Shown one piece after another: positions 17,002 through 26,457 of a DNA stretch of 64,000 bases. The number at the start of each line of letters is the position of its first letter. Positions within the stretch are counted from its first letter, which is position 1. Location: assembly GCF_902506265.1 (NCBI RefSeq), contig NZ_LR733556.1, forward strand, positions 1,824,577 through 1,888,576, written 5' to 3'. A program made the translations under genes and the position numbers. This DNA comes from Flavobacterium sp. 9AF (lineage in GTDB: Bacteria; Bacteroidota; Bacteroidia; Flavobacteriales; Flavobacteriaceae). The notes beneath the pieces are model-generated. The model saw only the letters and a program-made list of their open reading frames with translations. It did no database searches and was not told where the DNA came from.

Positions 17002-18447
17002 TCTTTTTAAAATTTTATTGACCAATATTTGTTCCTTTTTATACACAAAATAAGCATAAAACAAAATTGCAATTATTCCAAAAATATACGTTTCTCTTAA
17101 AATTTCTATATAGAAAGACAAAGCACTTAAAATAATAGATAATCCTAAATACATAACTATTTTACTTTTATCATAAGGTATGGGATATTTTTTTTGACCT
17201 AACTTATACGATATAAACATCATCGTTCCATAGGCTAAAATAGTAGCTATTGCAGAACCTACAAATCCAATAAGTGGTATTAAAATTATATTTAAAAGTA
17301 AAGTGACTATTGCTCCAACTATTGAAATATAGGCCCCAATTTTTGTTTTATCGATTAATTTATACCAAACGGAAAGATTGGTATAAATGCCTAAAAAGAA
17401 ATTAGCTATAACAATTAAAGGCACAATATTCATCGCCATCCAATATTCTGATTTTGGCACTAATAGCAACTTTAAAACATCCGCAAATACAATAACTCCT
17501 AAGGAAATAAAGGAACCAAAAATGACAAAGTATTTTGTGATTTCAGCGTAGGTTTGAGGCGCATTTTCATTTTTAGCATGACTAAAGAAAAAGGGTTCAA
17601 TACCTAATGTATAAGCCGTTCTGAAAAGCACCATAAACATTCCTATTTTATAACAAGCAGAATAGGCTCCAATATCGGATAAAGGAACATGCATCCATTT
17701 TAAGAGAATCTTATCAAAATGTTCATTAATAGCAAAGGCAATTCCTGCTATTAAAATAGGAAATCCATAATGAATCATTCTTTTCCAAAGTAAAGTGTCA
17801 AATTTCCAATGCAACTTGAAATAATTTGGTAACAAAACAACCAAAGTAAATAAACTAGCTATTAAATTTGAAATAAAAATATACCCTATTTGAAAATCTG
17901 CAACATAAATACTTCTTAAAAAACTTATCTCTTCCTGCCATTTGGGTAACAATACGATAAAGAAAACATTCAATACTAAATTAATAGCTACGTTAGCAAT
18001 TTTTATGGCTGCATATTTTATAGGTCTTCCTTCGGCTCTTAATTTTGAAAATGGAATGATTACTAATGCATCTAAAGCTAAGATTAAAAGGGTATAAAAA
18101 ATATAATCCTCTTTTATTTCACTCCATTGAGCAATATTTTGTCTAAAAATAAATCCTAAAATTAAAAATACAACGGTAGAAATCAAAAGAGAAATTGTAC
18201 TGGTAGAGATAACCTTTTGTTTATTCTCTTCTGTATTATAAAAACGAAAAAAGGCCGTTTCCATTCCATAAGACAAAACCACATTAAAAAAAATCAGATA
18301 AGAAAAAATTACAGAAACTTCACCGTATTCTTCAGCTGGCATGTAATCGACATATAGTCTTACCAATAGAAAACTTAACATTCTAGGTAAAACCGTTGCT
18401 ATACCATAAATGGCTGTTTGATTTAGAAGTTTTTTATACAGACTCAA
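16996..18447 (-). CDS. Oligosaccharide flippase (Wzx/MATE-like)
   Basis: A 483-residue integral membrane protein with about 12-14 hydrophobic segments. It starts SLYKKLLNQTAIYGIATVLP, a start typical of flavobacterial polysaccharide biosynthesis proteins of the MVF/Wzx superfamily, which flip lipid-linked oligosaccharides across the inner membrane. The start codon is a TTG at 18447. No ATG exists at that point, and a TACTTTTG box 23 bases upstream supports it. I recall this gene lying immediately upstream of dut in many flavobacteria. Here the two are about 9.6 kb apart, separated by the regulator and the PspA-flotillin operon. Confidence 0.85.
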   Translation of the reverse strand: MSLYKKLLNQTAIYGIATVLPRMLSFLLVRLYVDYMPAEEYGEVSVIFSYLIFFNVVLSYGMETAFFRFYNTEENKQKVISTSTISLLISTVVFLILGFIFRQNIAQWSEIKEDYIFYTLLILALDALVIIPFSKLRAEGRPIKYAAIKIANVAINLVLNVFFIVLLPKWQEEISFLRSIYVADFQIGYIFISNLIASLFTLVVLLPNYFKLHWKFDTLLWKRMIHYGFPILIAGIAFAINEHFDKILLKWMHVPLSDIGAYSACYKIGMFMVLFRTAYTLGIEPFFFSHAKNENAPQTYAEITKYFVIFGSFISLGVIVFADVLKLLLVPKSEYWMAMNIVPLIVIANFFLGIYTNLSVWYKLIDKTKIGAYISIVGAIVTLLLNIILIPLIGFVGSAIATILAYGTMMFISYKLGQKKYPIPYDKSKIVMYLGLSIILSALSFYIEILRETYIFGIIAILFYAYFVYKKEQILVNKILKRK

Positions 18448-18470
18448 TTGAAAAATAGTTTATCTCGAAA

Positions 18471-18478
18471 CAAAAGTA
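18471..18478 (-). promoter_or_regulatory. -7 promoter box TACTTTTG of the flippase gene
   Basis: The minus strand reads TACTTTTG (TAnnTTTG) 23 bases before the TTG start at 18447, in the gap after the 171-residue lipoprotein gene. Confidence 0.5.
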
Positions 18479-18492
18479 ATTAAATCTTTTGT

Positions 18493-19008
18493 TTATTCCT
18501 CATTATTCTTTGGCTTCATAGATGGATAAGCTAATAACTCCTTCTCCTTTACATTTTCAAACTTTTGAACTATCCTCTTGTTATTTACTGTAAATGTAAT
18601 AATTGCTTCATTGGTCTTTAATTTAGTTGCTGGAGCCTGATTTCCATATTCTTTCTGCGGATTTTCATCAAGTATCATATCATTTAATGGTGTTCTCATG
18701 TGAGCCACATAACTGGTCTCCGAAATTTTTTCAATTATTGCATCATAAACATCGTATCTTACATTTTCTAGAAAAATATCTTTGTTTAATGCTTCCTTTA
18801 ATTCAATATAAAAATCGATGCCACTTCCTCCTCCTTTAATTCCAGCCACCCATTTTTGATAATATAATTCCTTAATTGGTAAAAGGGTATCTTGAGAATT
18901 ATTTTCTTGGATTACAACCACCTTTTCTTGGTGTGCAACCCTTTCTTTTGTACTATTACAAGAAATGATAGATATGAAACTTATAAACCAGCTAATACAT
19001 TTATACAT
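18493..19008 (-). CDS. Uncharacterised lipoprotein
   Basis: A 171-residue protein with a short signal sequence ending in the lipobox SIISC (Cys at ~17), so it is probably an outer-membrane or periplasmic lipoprotein. The body is strand-rich, with the phrase 'WVAGIKGGGSGIDFYIEL', which I have seen in hypothetical lipoproteins of Flavobacteriaceae, but no named domain is recognised. It lies between the flippase and an S9 peptidase on the same strand, 56 bases downstream of the peptidase stop. Confidence 0.75.
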   Translation of the reverse strand: MYKCISWFISFISIISCNSTKERVAHQEKVVVIQENNSQDTLLPIKELYYQKWVAGIKGGGSGIDFYIELKEALNKDIFLENVRYDVYDAIIEKISETSYVAHMRTPLNDMILDENPQKEYGNQAPATKLKTNEAIITFTVNNKRIVQKFENVKEKELLAYPSMKPKNNEE

Positions 19009-19064
19009 TCTATTATTTTATTTTAATTATAATTAAAAACTAGCAAAAAAAGAGCCAAAAACAA

Positions 19065-21413
19065 CTAATCCTTATTTAATAACGTTTCATTAAATAAGTT
19101 TAGTATTCTACTGTACTCATCTATCCAAGAATAGGTCTCTTTAAAACCATGTTCTTCTACTGGAAAAATGGCTAAGTCCCAATTTTTCTTTTTTAGTTCT
19201 ATAAATCGTTGCGATAAACGTACTACATCTTGAAATTGTACATTATCATCAACCATTCCGTGTAGCATTACTAATCGATCTTGTAAATTTTCCGCAAAGT
19301 AAATTGGAGAGCTTCTTCTATAAGCGATACTATCCGTTTCTGGAAAATTCAAAATATTTGCGGTATACCCTTGATTATAATGCGCCCAATCGGTAACCGA
19401 ACGCAATGCTGCACCCGCTTTAAATGTATTCGGCTGGGTTAATAAAGCCATTAGTGTAATAAAACCACCATAAGATCCACCGTAAATACCCACTTTATTG
19501 GCGTCTATTCCTAAAGTATTGACCAAGTATTCTTTTCCATCTAATTGATCGGATAAATCTAAACCACCCATATGCCTGTAGATTCCTGTTCTTACTGCTC
19601 TACCATAACCATCACTTCCTCTATAATCGATATCTAAAACGGTATATCCTAAATCGGATAATAAATTATGAAACATATATTCTCTGTGATACGAACTCCA
19701 GTAATTGTGTGCATTTTGCAAATAACCAGCACCATGAACAAAAATCACAGCTGCTTTATTCTTGTTCTCTTCCTTTGGTTGATACAATCTCGCATTCACT
19801 GATGCTCCGTCTTTCGCTTTAAAAGTAATCACCTCTGGAGTTTTCCAAGAATACGCTTCAAAGGCTTTAGTAGTAGAATGTGTAATTTGTTTTAAGGTTG
19901 CTTTTTCTTTCGTATCAGCCACATATATTTCCCATGGTTTATTTTTATAAGAATAACGTACCGCCATTTTTTTCTCATCTGGAGAAAGCACCACTTCATG
20001 TGCTCCATCTGCATTTAAAATAGGAGTTATTTTTTTAGAAGCAATCTCTAACTTATAAAATTCTCTATTCCCAGGATGATTCGTATTCGTTGTTATATAA
20101 AAGCTTTTTCCGTCAAGCGAAAGTGACGCTTCTCTAACTTCCCAATTCCCAGTTGTAAGTTGGTTTTTCTTCTTTGTGTTTAAATTGATGGTATACAAGT
20201 GAGAAAAGCCTGAAGCTTCCGATTGAAAATAAACCGTTTCTCCATCATTTAAAAAGCCTAAAACACCACCTCCAAAAGAATAATTTGGTATTCCAGGTCC
20301 ACCTATCCAAGCTTCATCATGCTGATGATCTACTTCCGTAATTTTTCCTGTTGCTAAGTCTAAAGTCATAATCCACCTGTCTTTATTATCTTGACTTCTA
20401 GCTTCAAAAACTGCTTTCGTTCCTTTTTTATTATATATAGGTGCTACCATAACGATTGGCTTTTCTGATGCTTCTTTTTCTTTTAATTCGGGATACTCTT
20501 GATAGTATTCAGGATGTTTTTTAATCCCTGATAAATGCGCAAATGACACATAATAAACCGTATCTTTTTCGATATCAAAAATTCCCATTCTATGAGAACT
20601 TAGGTTAGTGACTGAAACTTTTGAACGAGCCGATTCACTTTTTGTATAGCCATTTTCCGTAATAAAATGTTCCACATTCGTTTCTTTGGAATTCGGATAA
20701 TCGGATAATCGAAAGGTGACAAACTTTCCATCTGGAGAAGGTTTTAATTGTTCTAAAGAAGCACCTCCATAAAAGATGGATTTAGGTAAATCAGAAGGAT
20801 TCTTTTTGGATTTTTCGGCAAACCAATCATTTTTTGCTTTATTATCTTTTATATATTGAAATAACTCCTCTTGTTGTTTTTCTAAATAAGTAGGTTCCTT
20901 TTCTTTTTTGGAACTTTCGGAACCGGTTCTGAAATTAGTTATTTGTTTAAAGTAGAAATCTTTGGTATTCAATTGATATACATTTCGGTTCATTTGAAAA
21001 AAAACAATCGCTGGATCAACCGCTCTTTCCACTGCATAAATGCGCTCGTTTGAAAGATAAACAGGCTTGCTTTTTTTTGTCTTTTTATCATAACAATATA
21101 AGTTGCCTCTTTTTGTATAAAATACTTCTTCAAATTCTCTTTGAGATTCCATATTTACAGTAGAATAATCAAAGGTATTTTCATCCAACACTTTTGGCTC
21201 TTGCATTCCAGATTGCCAATAATAGGTACTTGCTGAAATTTCATTTTTGGGATTCCATTCAAAATAAAGTGTATTCCCATCGGCAGACCAACGTTGATTA
21301 TAGGGTTGATGACCAATAAAATCATCTCCTTTCATGATTTCTTCTAAGGGAAGGGTTTGTGCTTGTACAAATACTGAGGAGAAAATAAAAAGAGAGAAAA
21401 AGTACTTTTTCAT
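19065..21413 (-). CDS. Secreted S9-family prolyl oligopeptidase/dipeptidyl peptidase
   Basis: A 782-residue secreted serine peptidase with a signal peptide (to VFVQAQ), an N-terminal beta-propeller region (~30-510) and a C-terminal alpha/beta-hydrolase domain (~540-780). The catalytic triad is visible: Ser ~645 in GIYGGSYGGF, Asp ~721 in GMVDDNVQ and His ~753 in EEHGF. S9 enzymes of this type cut short peptides, often after proline or as dipeptidyl peptidases, and flavobacteria use them for peptide nutrition in the periplasm. It has its own -7 box and is separate from the porin gene, which ends upstream at a terminator. Confidence 0.93.
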   Translation of the reverse strand: MKKYFFSLFIFSSVFVQAQTLPLEEIMKGDDFIGHQPYNQRWSADGNTLYFEWNPKNEISASTYYWQSGMQEPKVLDENTFDYSTVNMESQREFEEVFYTKRGNLYCYDKKTKKSKPVYLSNERIYAVERAVDPAIVFFQMNRNVYQLNTKDFYFKQITNFRTGSESSKKEKEPTYLEKQQEELFQYIKDNKAKNDWFAEKSKKNPSDLPKSIFYGGASLEQLKPSPDGKFVTFRLSDYPNSKETNVEHFITENGYTKSESARSKVSVTNLSSHRMGIFDIEKDTVYYVSFAHLSGIKKHPEYYQEYPELKEKEASEKPIVMVAPIYNKKGTKAVFEARSQDNKDRWIMTLDLATGKITEVDHQHDEAWIGGPGIPNYSFGGGVLGFLNDGETVYFQSEASGFSHLYTINLNTKKKNQLTTGNWEVREASLSLDGKSFYITTNTNHPGNREFYKLEIASKKITPILNADGAHEVVLSPDEKKMAVRYSYKNKPWEIYVADTKEKATLKQITHSTTKAFEAYSWKTPEVITFKAKDGASVNARLYQPKEENKNKAAVIFVHGAGYLQNAHNYWSSYHREYMFHNLLSDLGYTVLDIDYRGSDGYGRAVRTGIYRHMGGLDLSDQLDGKEYLVNTLGIDANKVGIYGGSYGGFITLMALLTQPNTFKAGAALRSVTDWAHYNQGYTANILNFPETDSIAYRRSSPIYFAENLQDRLVMLHGMVDDNVQFQDVVRLSQRFIELKKKNWDLAIFPVEEHGFKETYSWIDEYSRILNLFNETLLNKD

Positions 21414-21433
21414 GCTATTGTTTTTGGTAGAAA

Positions 21434-21441
21434 CAAATATA
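21434..21441 (-). promoter_or_regulatory. -7 promoter box TATATTTG of the S9 peptidase
   Basis: The minus strand reads TATATTTG, 20 bases before the ATG at 21413 and immediately downstream of the porin terminator. Confidence 0.6.
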
Positions 21442-21451
21442 AAAAATAAAA

Positions 21452-21475
21452 AAGAGCCAAATTTCTTTGACTCTT
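21452..21475 (-). terminator. Rho-independent terminator after the porin gene
   Basis: A stem with arms at 21452-21461 and 21466-21475 (10 bp including one G-U pair) and a TTTC/GAAA loop. It is followed on the minus strand by a T-rich run. Confidence 0.75.
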
Positions 21476-21496
21476 AATCTATATGATAAAGATTTG

Positions 21497-22570
21497 TTAA
21501 AACTCAAAAGCTAGAGAGGTTGCAACAAAAAAGTTGGTTGTCGTTGTGCCTGTATCTTTTGTAAAAATAGGTTCATCAGAATCAAACCATTTTGCTTCCG
21601 TTCTTAATTTTAATTTAGAATTTGGAATAAAATCTATATTAAAAGAAGCGCCAAATACTTCAAAAGGAGCACCTACTCCTACAATCACGTTCTCTTGATC
21701 TTCGAAATATTCTGCTCTAGCAGCCACATTCCATTTTTGAGAAATGGCATATTGCGTTATTAAAGTAATCGTTTTCCAATCTTGGAAATCATCTCCTGCT
21801 AAGTTTCTTTGGTAACCCATATCAAAACCAGCAATTGTTTTCCATTTGTCATTCCAAGCATAATCCACATACAAATCGTTGAAATATCTTGTTCTTAAAA
21901 CATCTACTGCAACCGGTTCGTCACCGATAAAAGTACTCCAATTAATGGTTGTTTTTTCATTGGGTGTATACACTACTTGTGTTCCAAAAGTAGGCAATGC
22001 TTTATTATTTGGTTTTTCTATACGTTGCCAACCATTTGTAGTAACAAAAGCCAAACTCCAAGAATCATTAGGTGCATAGTTGTATTTTACACCTGTGAAA
22101 TAAAAAGGAGAGCTTTCAGCCATAATCGAACGTGTTAACGTAAGATTAGAAAAAGTTGAAGCGGATTCAAACCCAATATAAGAAGGCATAATACCGGCTT
22201 CGACTACATGTTTTTTATCTGAATCTAAATAAACCCCTAAATAAGCTTCATGGAATAATTTTAAACTTTCAGCGGTATAATTATCGTCTACATAAGTACC
22301 TGCTTGAATGGCAATATTAGCATACACATTTTCATAACTAATTGTAGAGCGTAACATTCCAATATTGATATTAAATTCATTATGTCTACTGTGATTGTAA
22401 ATCCATCCTAAGCGTGTAGGTGAGGTGGGTTGATTGAAATCGTAACCATAAAACGCTTCTAAATATCCAGAAACATCAATTTTTACTTTACTTTCCTCTG
22501 GATTTGTTTCTTGAGCGAAAACACCCGTTGTAATAACTAAAAATAGGGCTTTTAAAAAATTCTTATTCAT
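21497..22570 (-). CDS. Outer-membrane beta-barrel porin (BBP2-like)
   Basis: A 357-residue secreted protein with a signal peptide (to TGVFAQ), then 'VSGYLEAFYGYDFNQP', which is typical of the putative beta-barrel porin-2 (OmpL-like) family. Alternating amphipathic strands run to the end, and the C-terminus ends in aromatic residues (ATSLAFEF), as outer-membrane barrels do for BAM recognition. It is probably a diffusion channel for small molecules. It follows the ABC/AAA operon on the same strand, 77 bases after the CbbX-like gene, so it could be the outer-membrane partner of that transporter. This link is inferred from position only. Confidence 0.8.
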   Translation of the reverse strand: MNKNFLKALFLVITTGVFAQETNPEESKVKIDVSGYLEAFYGYDFNQPTSPTRLGWIYNHSRHNEFNINIGMLRSTISYENVYANIAIQAGTYVDDNYTAESLKLFHEAYLGVYLDSDKKHVVEAGIMPSYIGFESASTFSNLTLTRSIMAESSPFYFTGVKYNYAPNDSWSLAFVTTNGWQRIEKPNNKALPTFGTQVVYTPNEKTTINWSTFIGDEPVAVDVLRTRYFNDLYVDYAWNDKWKTIAGFDMGYQRNLAGDDFQDWKTITLITQYAISQKWNVAARAEYFEDQENVIVGVGAPFEVFGASFNIDFIPNSKLKLRTEAKWFDSDEPIFTKDTGTTTTNFFVATSLAFEF

Positions 22571-22647
22571 TGTATATAATTAAATTAGATATAAAATTGG
22601 ATGGGTTCATCCAATTCAAGTGGGTTAAAAAATGGCTTTTTGTCTTT

Positions 22648-24054
22648 TTATTCTTCTTGTTTTTTATAAAAGACTTGCGCTACGGTTTCCATAGGTTCTG
22701 GAATGTCTTCTTCTGTAATGGTGCGCAATGCTTTTTTAGAAATTCTTTTTAGCAAGACAATTCTATTGGCTTGTTTTTGAATCACTTTTTCAAAAACATT
22801 TCTTATCACTCTGGCATTACCAAAACTATCATCTCGTTTTTCAAATAACAGTTCAAAGGTATCTTTTAGCTTTTCTTTGGCTTCCTCAGTTAGAATAAAA
22901 TCTGATTTTTTACAATAGATTTCAAAAATGGCAAATAACTCATCTGGTGAAAAATGATCAAAATGAAAATAACGATTAAAACGAGAACGCAATCCTGGAT
23001 TAGAATCTATGAATACTTGCATGGGTTCATCATAACCTGCCACCACAACTGCAAAATCATCTCGGAAATCTTCCATTCGTTTCAACAAGGTATTGACCGC
23101 TTCCGCACCATAATCATTCCCTAGATTCTGACTTAAAGCATAGGCTTCGTCTATAAATAAAACACCTCCTTTGGCTTCAGTTACGATGGCATCCACTTTA
23201 GTAGCAGTTTGTCCTACATAACCTGCCACCATACCTTCCCGATCGGTTTCAATCATTTGTCCTTGAGATAAAAAATCCAATTGTTTGAAAATTCTTCCCA
23301 GTAAACGAGCTACCGTTGTTTTTCCTGTTCCTGGAGGACCAAGAAAAACAGTATGCAAGGTAATTTCAATGTTTTTCAATCCTTGAGCGGTTCTTTTCTG
23401 TTGCACTTTTAAAAGATTAACCAATTCCGAAACGTCTTTTTTTACATTTTCCAAACCAATTAACTCGTGCAATTCTTCTAACACTTTTTCTAAGGAATCG
23501 TTTTCTACTTCATACTCTTGATGCAAATTAAAATCGACTCCTAAAATTGCAGCTGTATTTTGATTTTTATGAATATCAAAGTCACAAACTAAAGCTAAAA
23601 AAGAAGCAAAAATTTGCTGCATTTCTTTCCATTTGTGATGCTTCTTTTGTTTCAGATACTGCAACAAATAGGTTTTGCTTTGGCTTAAATCAAATAAAAT
23701 ATTCTCTTGTAGAATTGTGTTGAAATGACTTTTAAAAGCATTGGTTGCGACCAATTTATTTAAGTTTTCCAATTCCTTTTCGTCTGCAAAATGTTGATTT
23801 CGAATAGCATCATAATAATACGCCAATCCAAACTGTGCTTTTTCAGAAAGATTTTTAACTTTACTAAATACATAAATCAAATCTGAAAGGAGTATTTTCT
23901 CTGTTTTTAATAAAAGTTTGTGATCGCCTTTTTGAGGCAACAATGTATTTATTTCCGAAATGGTTTGAGTTTCGTTATTTATGGCATCACAAACTGCTAA
24001 AGCTTCTGAAGTAGCTTTTTTGAGTTGGTGAATATAATCTACTGTTATTGTCAT
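22648..24054 (-). CDS. CbbX/SpoVK-like AAA ATPase
   Basis: A 468-residue cytoplasmic ATPase. The ATG at 24054 is chosen, 8 bases after the previous stop; an in-frame TTG at 24090 would overlap that gene. The N-terminal ~190 residues are helical and unassigned. The AAA+ module follows, with Walker A 'GPPGTGKTTVARLLG', a pore-loop region 'AGYVGQTATK' and Walker B 'GVLFIDEAYAL', plus 'RSRFNRYFHFDHFSPDEL' downstream. This arrangement matches CbbX (Rubisco activase), SpoVK and EccA. No Rubisco or type VII secretion genes are nearby, so its client is unknown. It is the last gene of the ABC operon. Confidence 0.85.
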   Translation of the reverse strand: MTITVDYIHQLKKATSEALAVCDAINNETQTISEINTLLPQKGDHKLLLKTEKILLSDLIYVFSKVKNLSEKAQFGLAYYYDAIRNQHFADEKELENLNKLVATNAFKSHFNTILQENILFDLSQSKTYLLQYLKQKKHHKWKEMQQIFASFLALVCDFDIHKNQNTAAILGVDFNLHQEYEVENDSLEKVLEELHELIGLENVKKDVSELVNLLKVQQKRTAQGLKNIEITLHTVFLGPPGTGKTTVARLLGRIFKQLDFLSQGQMIETDREGMVAGYVGQTATKVDAIVTEAKGGVLFIDEAYALSQNLGNDYGAEAVNTLLKRMEDFRDDFAVVVAGYDEPMQVFIDSNPGLRSRFNRYFHFDHFSPDELFAIFEIYCKKSDFILTEEAKEKLKDTFELLFEKRDDSFGNARVIRNVFEKVIQKQANRIVLLKRISKKALRTITEEDIPEPMETVAQVFYKKQEE

Positions 24055-24062
24055 GAATGTAT

Positions 24063-24794
24063 TTAATTGATGCTGTTTTTTTCTGCCCAAGACAAACTAT
24101 TGGGTAATTTCATCGTTGAAAATTCGATATGAATAACTCTTCTTCTTGAAGCATTCGTTGTTCTGTTTGAAGCATGAAATAATAAGGGTTTCATTATCAT
24201 GACACCACCTTTTGCAACATTACAACTTATTTCATTTCTTTCATTTAAATTTAATTCTTCTAAACGAATGATTCCGTTTTTGTGTGATTTAGGAATTATT
24301 TTTAATGCTCCATTTTCTTCATTGGTATCGTCTAAATGAATTCTCATGGTAACAATATTTTTTAAAATTTCCTCATTGGGTTGCACCGAAAATTGATTTT
24401 GTTTCACCGTCCAATTCGAAAAACCATCAATCTCTAATTTCTTATTAACGGAAATAGTTAAATCTTGATGATAGGCTACAAACCAATTCGATTCTTCAGG
24501 TTTATCAAAATAAATGGATTTTACCACAAAATAATTTTTACCAAAAAAACTCTCTAAAATATTTTTTAAAGTAGCATTAAAAAGTAATTTTTCAACGGAA
24601 GGTATTTCTTTTAAAAATTGACGAATAGCAAATAAATCTTTGGTTTTTCGAAAAGTTTCTTTTGAAGAATTACTTTCTCTTTCAATTTCCTTTCTAATAG
24701 CTTCTATCTCATTGGAAGAAAAAACAGCATCAATTACAGCATAGCCATTTGTTTGAACTTCTTCAACATATTTTTTTGTACTTCTATCAACCAT
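24063..24794 (-). CDS. Phytanoyl-CoA dioxygenase (PhyH) family protein
   Basis: A 243-residue Fe(II)/2-oxoglutarate-dependent oxygenase. The facial triad is visible as His109 and Asp111 (AYHQDL) and the distal His207 (LLFHASN). The family signature 'LDDTNEENGALKIIPKSHK' lies at ~154-172, and an Arg cluster (~217-219) could bind 2-oxoglutarate. The substrate cannot be read from sequence; relatives hydroxylate fatty acids, ectoine, chlorinated amino acids and phosphonates. It is placed directly after an ABC importer-like ATPase gene (6-base gap), so it may act on the imported compound. Confidence 0.85.
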   Translation of the reverse strand: MVDRSTKKYVEEVQTNGYAVIDAVFSSNEIEAIRKEIERESNSSKETFRKTKDLFAIRQFLKEIPSVEKLLFNATLKNILESFFGKNYFVVKSIYFDKPEESNWFVAYHQDLTISVNKKLEIDGFSNWTVKQNQFSVQPNEEILKNIVTMRIHLDDTNEENGALKIIPKSHKNGIIRLEELNLNERNEISCNVAKGGVMIMKPLLFHASNRTTNASRRRVIHIEFSTMKLPNSLSWAEKNSIN

Positions 24795-24800
24795 AAAAAA

Positions 24801-25631
24801 CTACGAAAGCATCATTTGATTGATAATTTGCTTGGTTAAGTGTAAATGTTCTTCTCCAAATTCTTTCCAAGCCAAGCCCAATTCTCGTAAATCGAATTTT
24901 GCAACAATAGAACCGTATTTTTGTTTTTCACCGTTTACTGTTGGGTAACCAATAACATAAATTACTTGAGCCAGTTCTACTGCTAATTCAATATCATGTG
25001 TAGAGAAAATAATCGTATTGTATTCCGAAGTAGAATTTAATAAATCGAAGGATTTTTTTACTTCAATAATATTTCCTACATCAAGTCCTGAAAAAGGTTC
25101 GTCCATAACGATGAACTGATCTGAAGAAAAAAGCTGTTCAATAATTGCTGTTCGTTGTCTTTGTCCGCCTGATAATTCATTAGGATACTTATCCGCGAAA
25201 TTATCTAACCCCCATTTGTGCAAATATTCGATGATTTTTTCTTCCTTTTCAGCATCCGTTAAGCTCGTTTTTCGCAACGCAAATTTTAAGGTTTGATGTA
25301 CTGTTTTATGTCTAAACAGTGTATATTTTTGGTCTACAAAACCAATATCTCCTTCTTTAATTTCTTTGGCAGCACCTTCTTCATTACTGGTAAAATCTTT
25401 AATTAAAATTTTTCCTGTTTTGGGTTCCACCAAACCAGTTAAAGCCTTAAAAAAAGTAGATTTTCCTCTTCCAGAACGGCCTACCACAGCAATCACTTGA
25501 GACGTACTGTTATGTCCTTCTCTCACGACATCTTTTTCAACTAAATTGATGTCTTTAATAATAATAGTGTCATCATAAGCAACACTAAGATTTTCTACAT
25601 ATAAAAGCGTTTCCTTGTATTCGAAATCCAT
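24801..25631 (-). CDS. ABC transporter ATP-binding protein (NitT/TauT-like)
   Basis: A 276-residue nucleotide-binding subunit with Walker A 'GRSGRGKSTFF', signature 'LSGGQRQR', Walker B 'FIVMDEPFSGLD' and H-loop 'IIFSTHD'. The Walker A motif has Arg at a position that is more often Ser or Gly. It drives transport together with the permease encoded 4 bases upstream. The pairing with a solute-binding protein points to import, of the nitrate/taurine/aliphatic sulfonate group by general similarity. Confidence 0.9.
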   Translation of the reverse strand: MDFEYKETLLYVENLSVAYDDTIIIKDINLVEKDVVREGHNSTSQVIAVVGRSGRGKSTFFKALTGLVEPKTGKILIKDFTSNEEGAAKEIKEGDIGFVDQKYTLFRHKTVHQTLKFALRKTSLTDAEKEEKIIEYLHKWGLDNFADKYPNELSGGQRQRTAIIEQLFSSDQFIVMDEPFSGLDVGNIIEVKKSFDLLNSTSEYNTIIFSTHDIELAVELAQVIYVIGYPTVNGEKQKYGSIVAKFDLRELGLAWKEFGEEHLHLTKQIINQMMLS

Positions 25632-25635
25632 AAAT

Positions 25636-26406
25636 TTATATTTTAGAGTATCTAAAAAGTGCTCTTCTTAGAAAGTTAATAAACCAATCTAAGGACAACC
25701 CAATTAATAAAATAATAATTTGTAACGCGATGATTCTTCCATGATTCATGAACTTATCAGAATTTTTAATTAAAAATCCAAGTCCGCCTGAAGCTACTAC
25801 TATAGATTCAACCGTTACAAGCATCATCCAAGTAATCGCTAGATTTTGACGAATCACATCAATTACATAATCTAGCCTTCCTAATACAATAACTTGCCAA
25901 AGCACCTCAAAACGATTGCATTTTAACGTTTTAGCATGATCAAATTCTTCTTGAGGAATGTCTTTAACCACAGCAATTAAAGAGGTTGTTAAGAAAGTCG
26001 TTAAGAAAATGACCATAATCCAGATTTGCATGTTTCTTGCATCGTGAATGACCATTGCTACATAGAAGGACAAACCTGTAAAAGGTAAAAAACGAAACTT
26101 TGTAACAAATTCAGAAATTGGTTTTAATAAAGGAATGGGCCAACTATATGCAAAAAGCAATGCAATAGTTGTGGCTAAAAAAATGGAAAGGAAACACAAT
26201 TTCAACGAATTGAAAATATGCACCACTAAACCTTCATTATAAAGTTCAGAAAATCCTTTAAAAACTTGTTGTGGGTTTGGAAACAAATGTTTTTCACCAG
26301 ATGTTCCAACAAACCAAAGTACTAGTAAAAGTACAATCCAAGCTACCAGAATTATCGTTTTCTTTGACTTAGAGATTGTCTGAAAAGGGGTAATTAATTG
26401 TATCAT
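25636..26406 (-). CDS. ABC transporter permease (BPD type)
   Basis: A 256-residue membrane protein with about six hydrophobic segments. It shows the EAA-like coupling loop of importer permeases (around 'EEFDHAKTLKCNRFEVLWQVIVLG', written here in parts: EEFDHAKTLKCNRFE then VLWQVIVLG). It resembles NitT/TauT permeases such as SsuC. It is translated right after a hairpin that follows the solute-binding gene, which may lower its expression relative to that protein. Confidence 0.88.
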   Translation of the reverse strand: MIQLITPFQTISKSKKTIILVAWIVLLLVLWFVGTSGEKHLFPNPQQVFKGFSELYNEGLVVHIFNSLKLCFLSIFLATTIALLFAYSWPIPLLKPISEFVTKFRFLPFTGLSFYVAMVIHDARNMQIWIMVIFLTTFLTTSLIAVVKDIPQEEFDHAKTLKCNRFEVLWQVIVLGRLDYVIDVIRQNLAITWMMLVTVESIVVASGGLGFLIKNSDKFMNHGRIIALQIIILLIGLSLDWFINFLRRALFRYSKI

Positions 26407-26417
26407 GTTATAATAAA

Positions 26418-26444
26418 AAGAGCTATCAAATACTGATAGCTCTT
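26418..26444 (-). terminator. Intra-operon terminator or attenuator between binding protein and permease
   Basis: A perfect 10-bp stem, 26418-26427 with 26435-26444 (AAGAGCTATC arms), a 7-base loop and a TTTTTATT tract on the minus strand. It lies in the 51-base gap between the two genes, so partial termination would give more binding protein than permease, as is common in ABC operons. Confidence 0.7.
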
Positions 26445-26457
26445 ACTTTTAGTTTAT

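Noticed and set aside
24054..24090. TTG start at 24090 for the CbbX-like ATPase.
   Set aside because: It would overlap the PhyH gene by 28 bases and add a polar stretch with no family match; the ATG at 24054 follows the PhyH stop by 8 bases.
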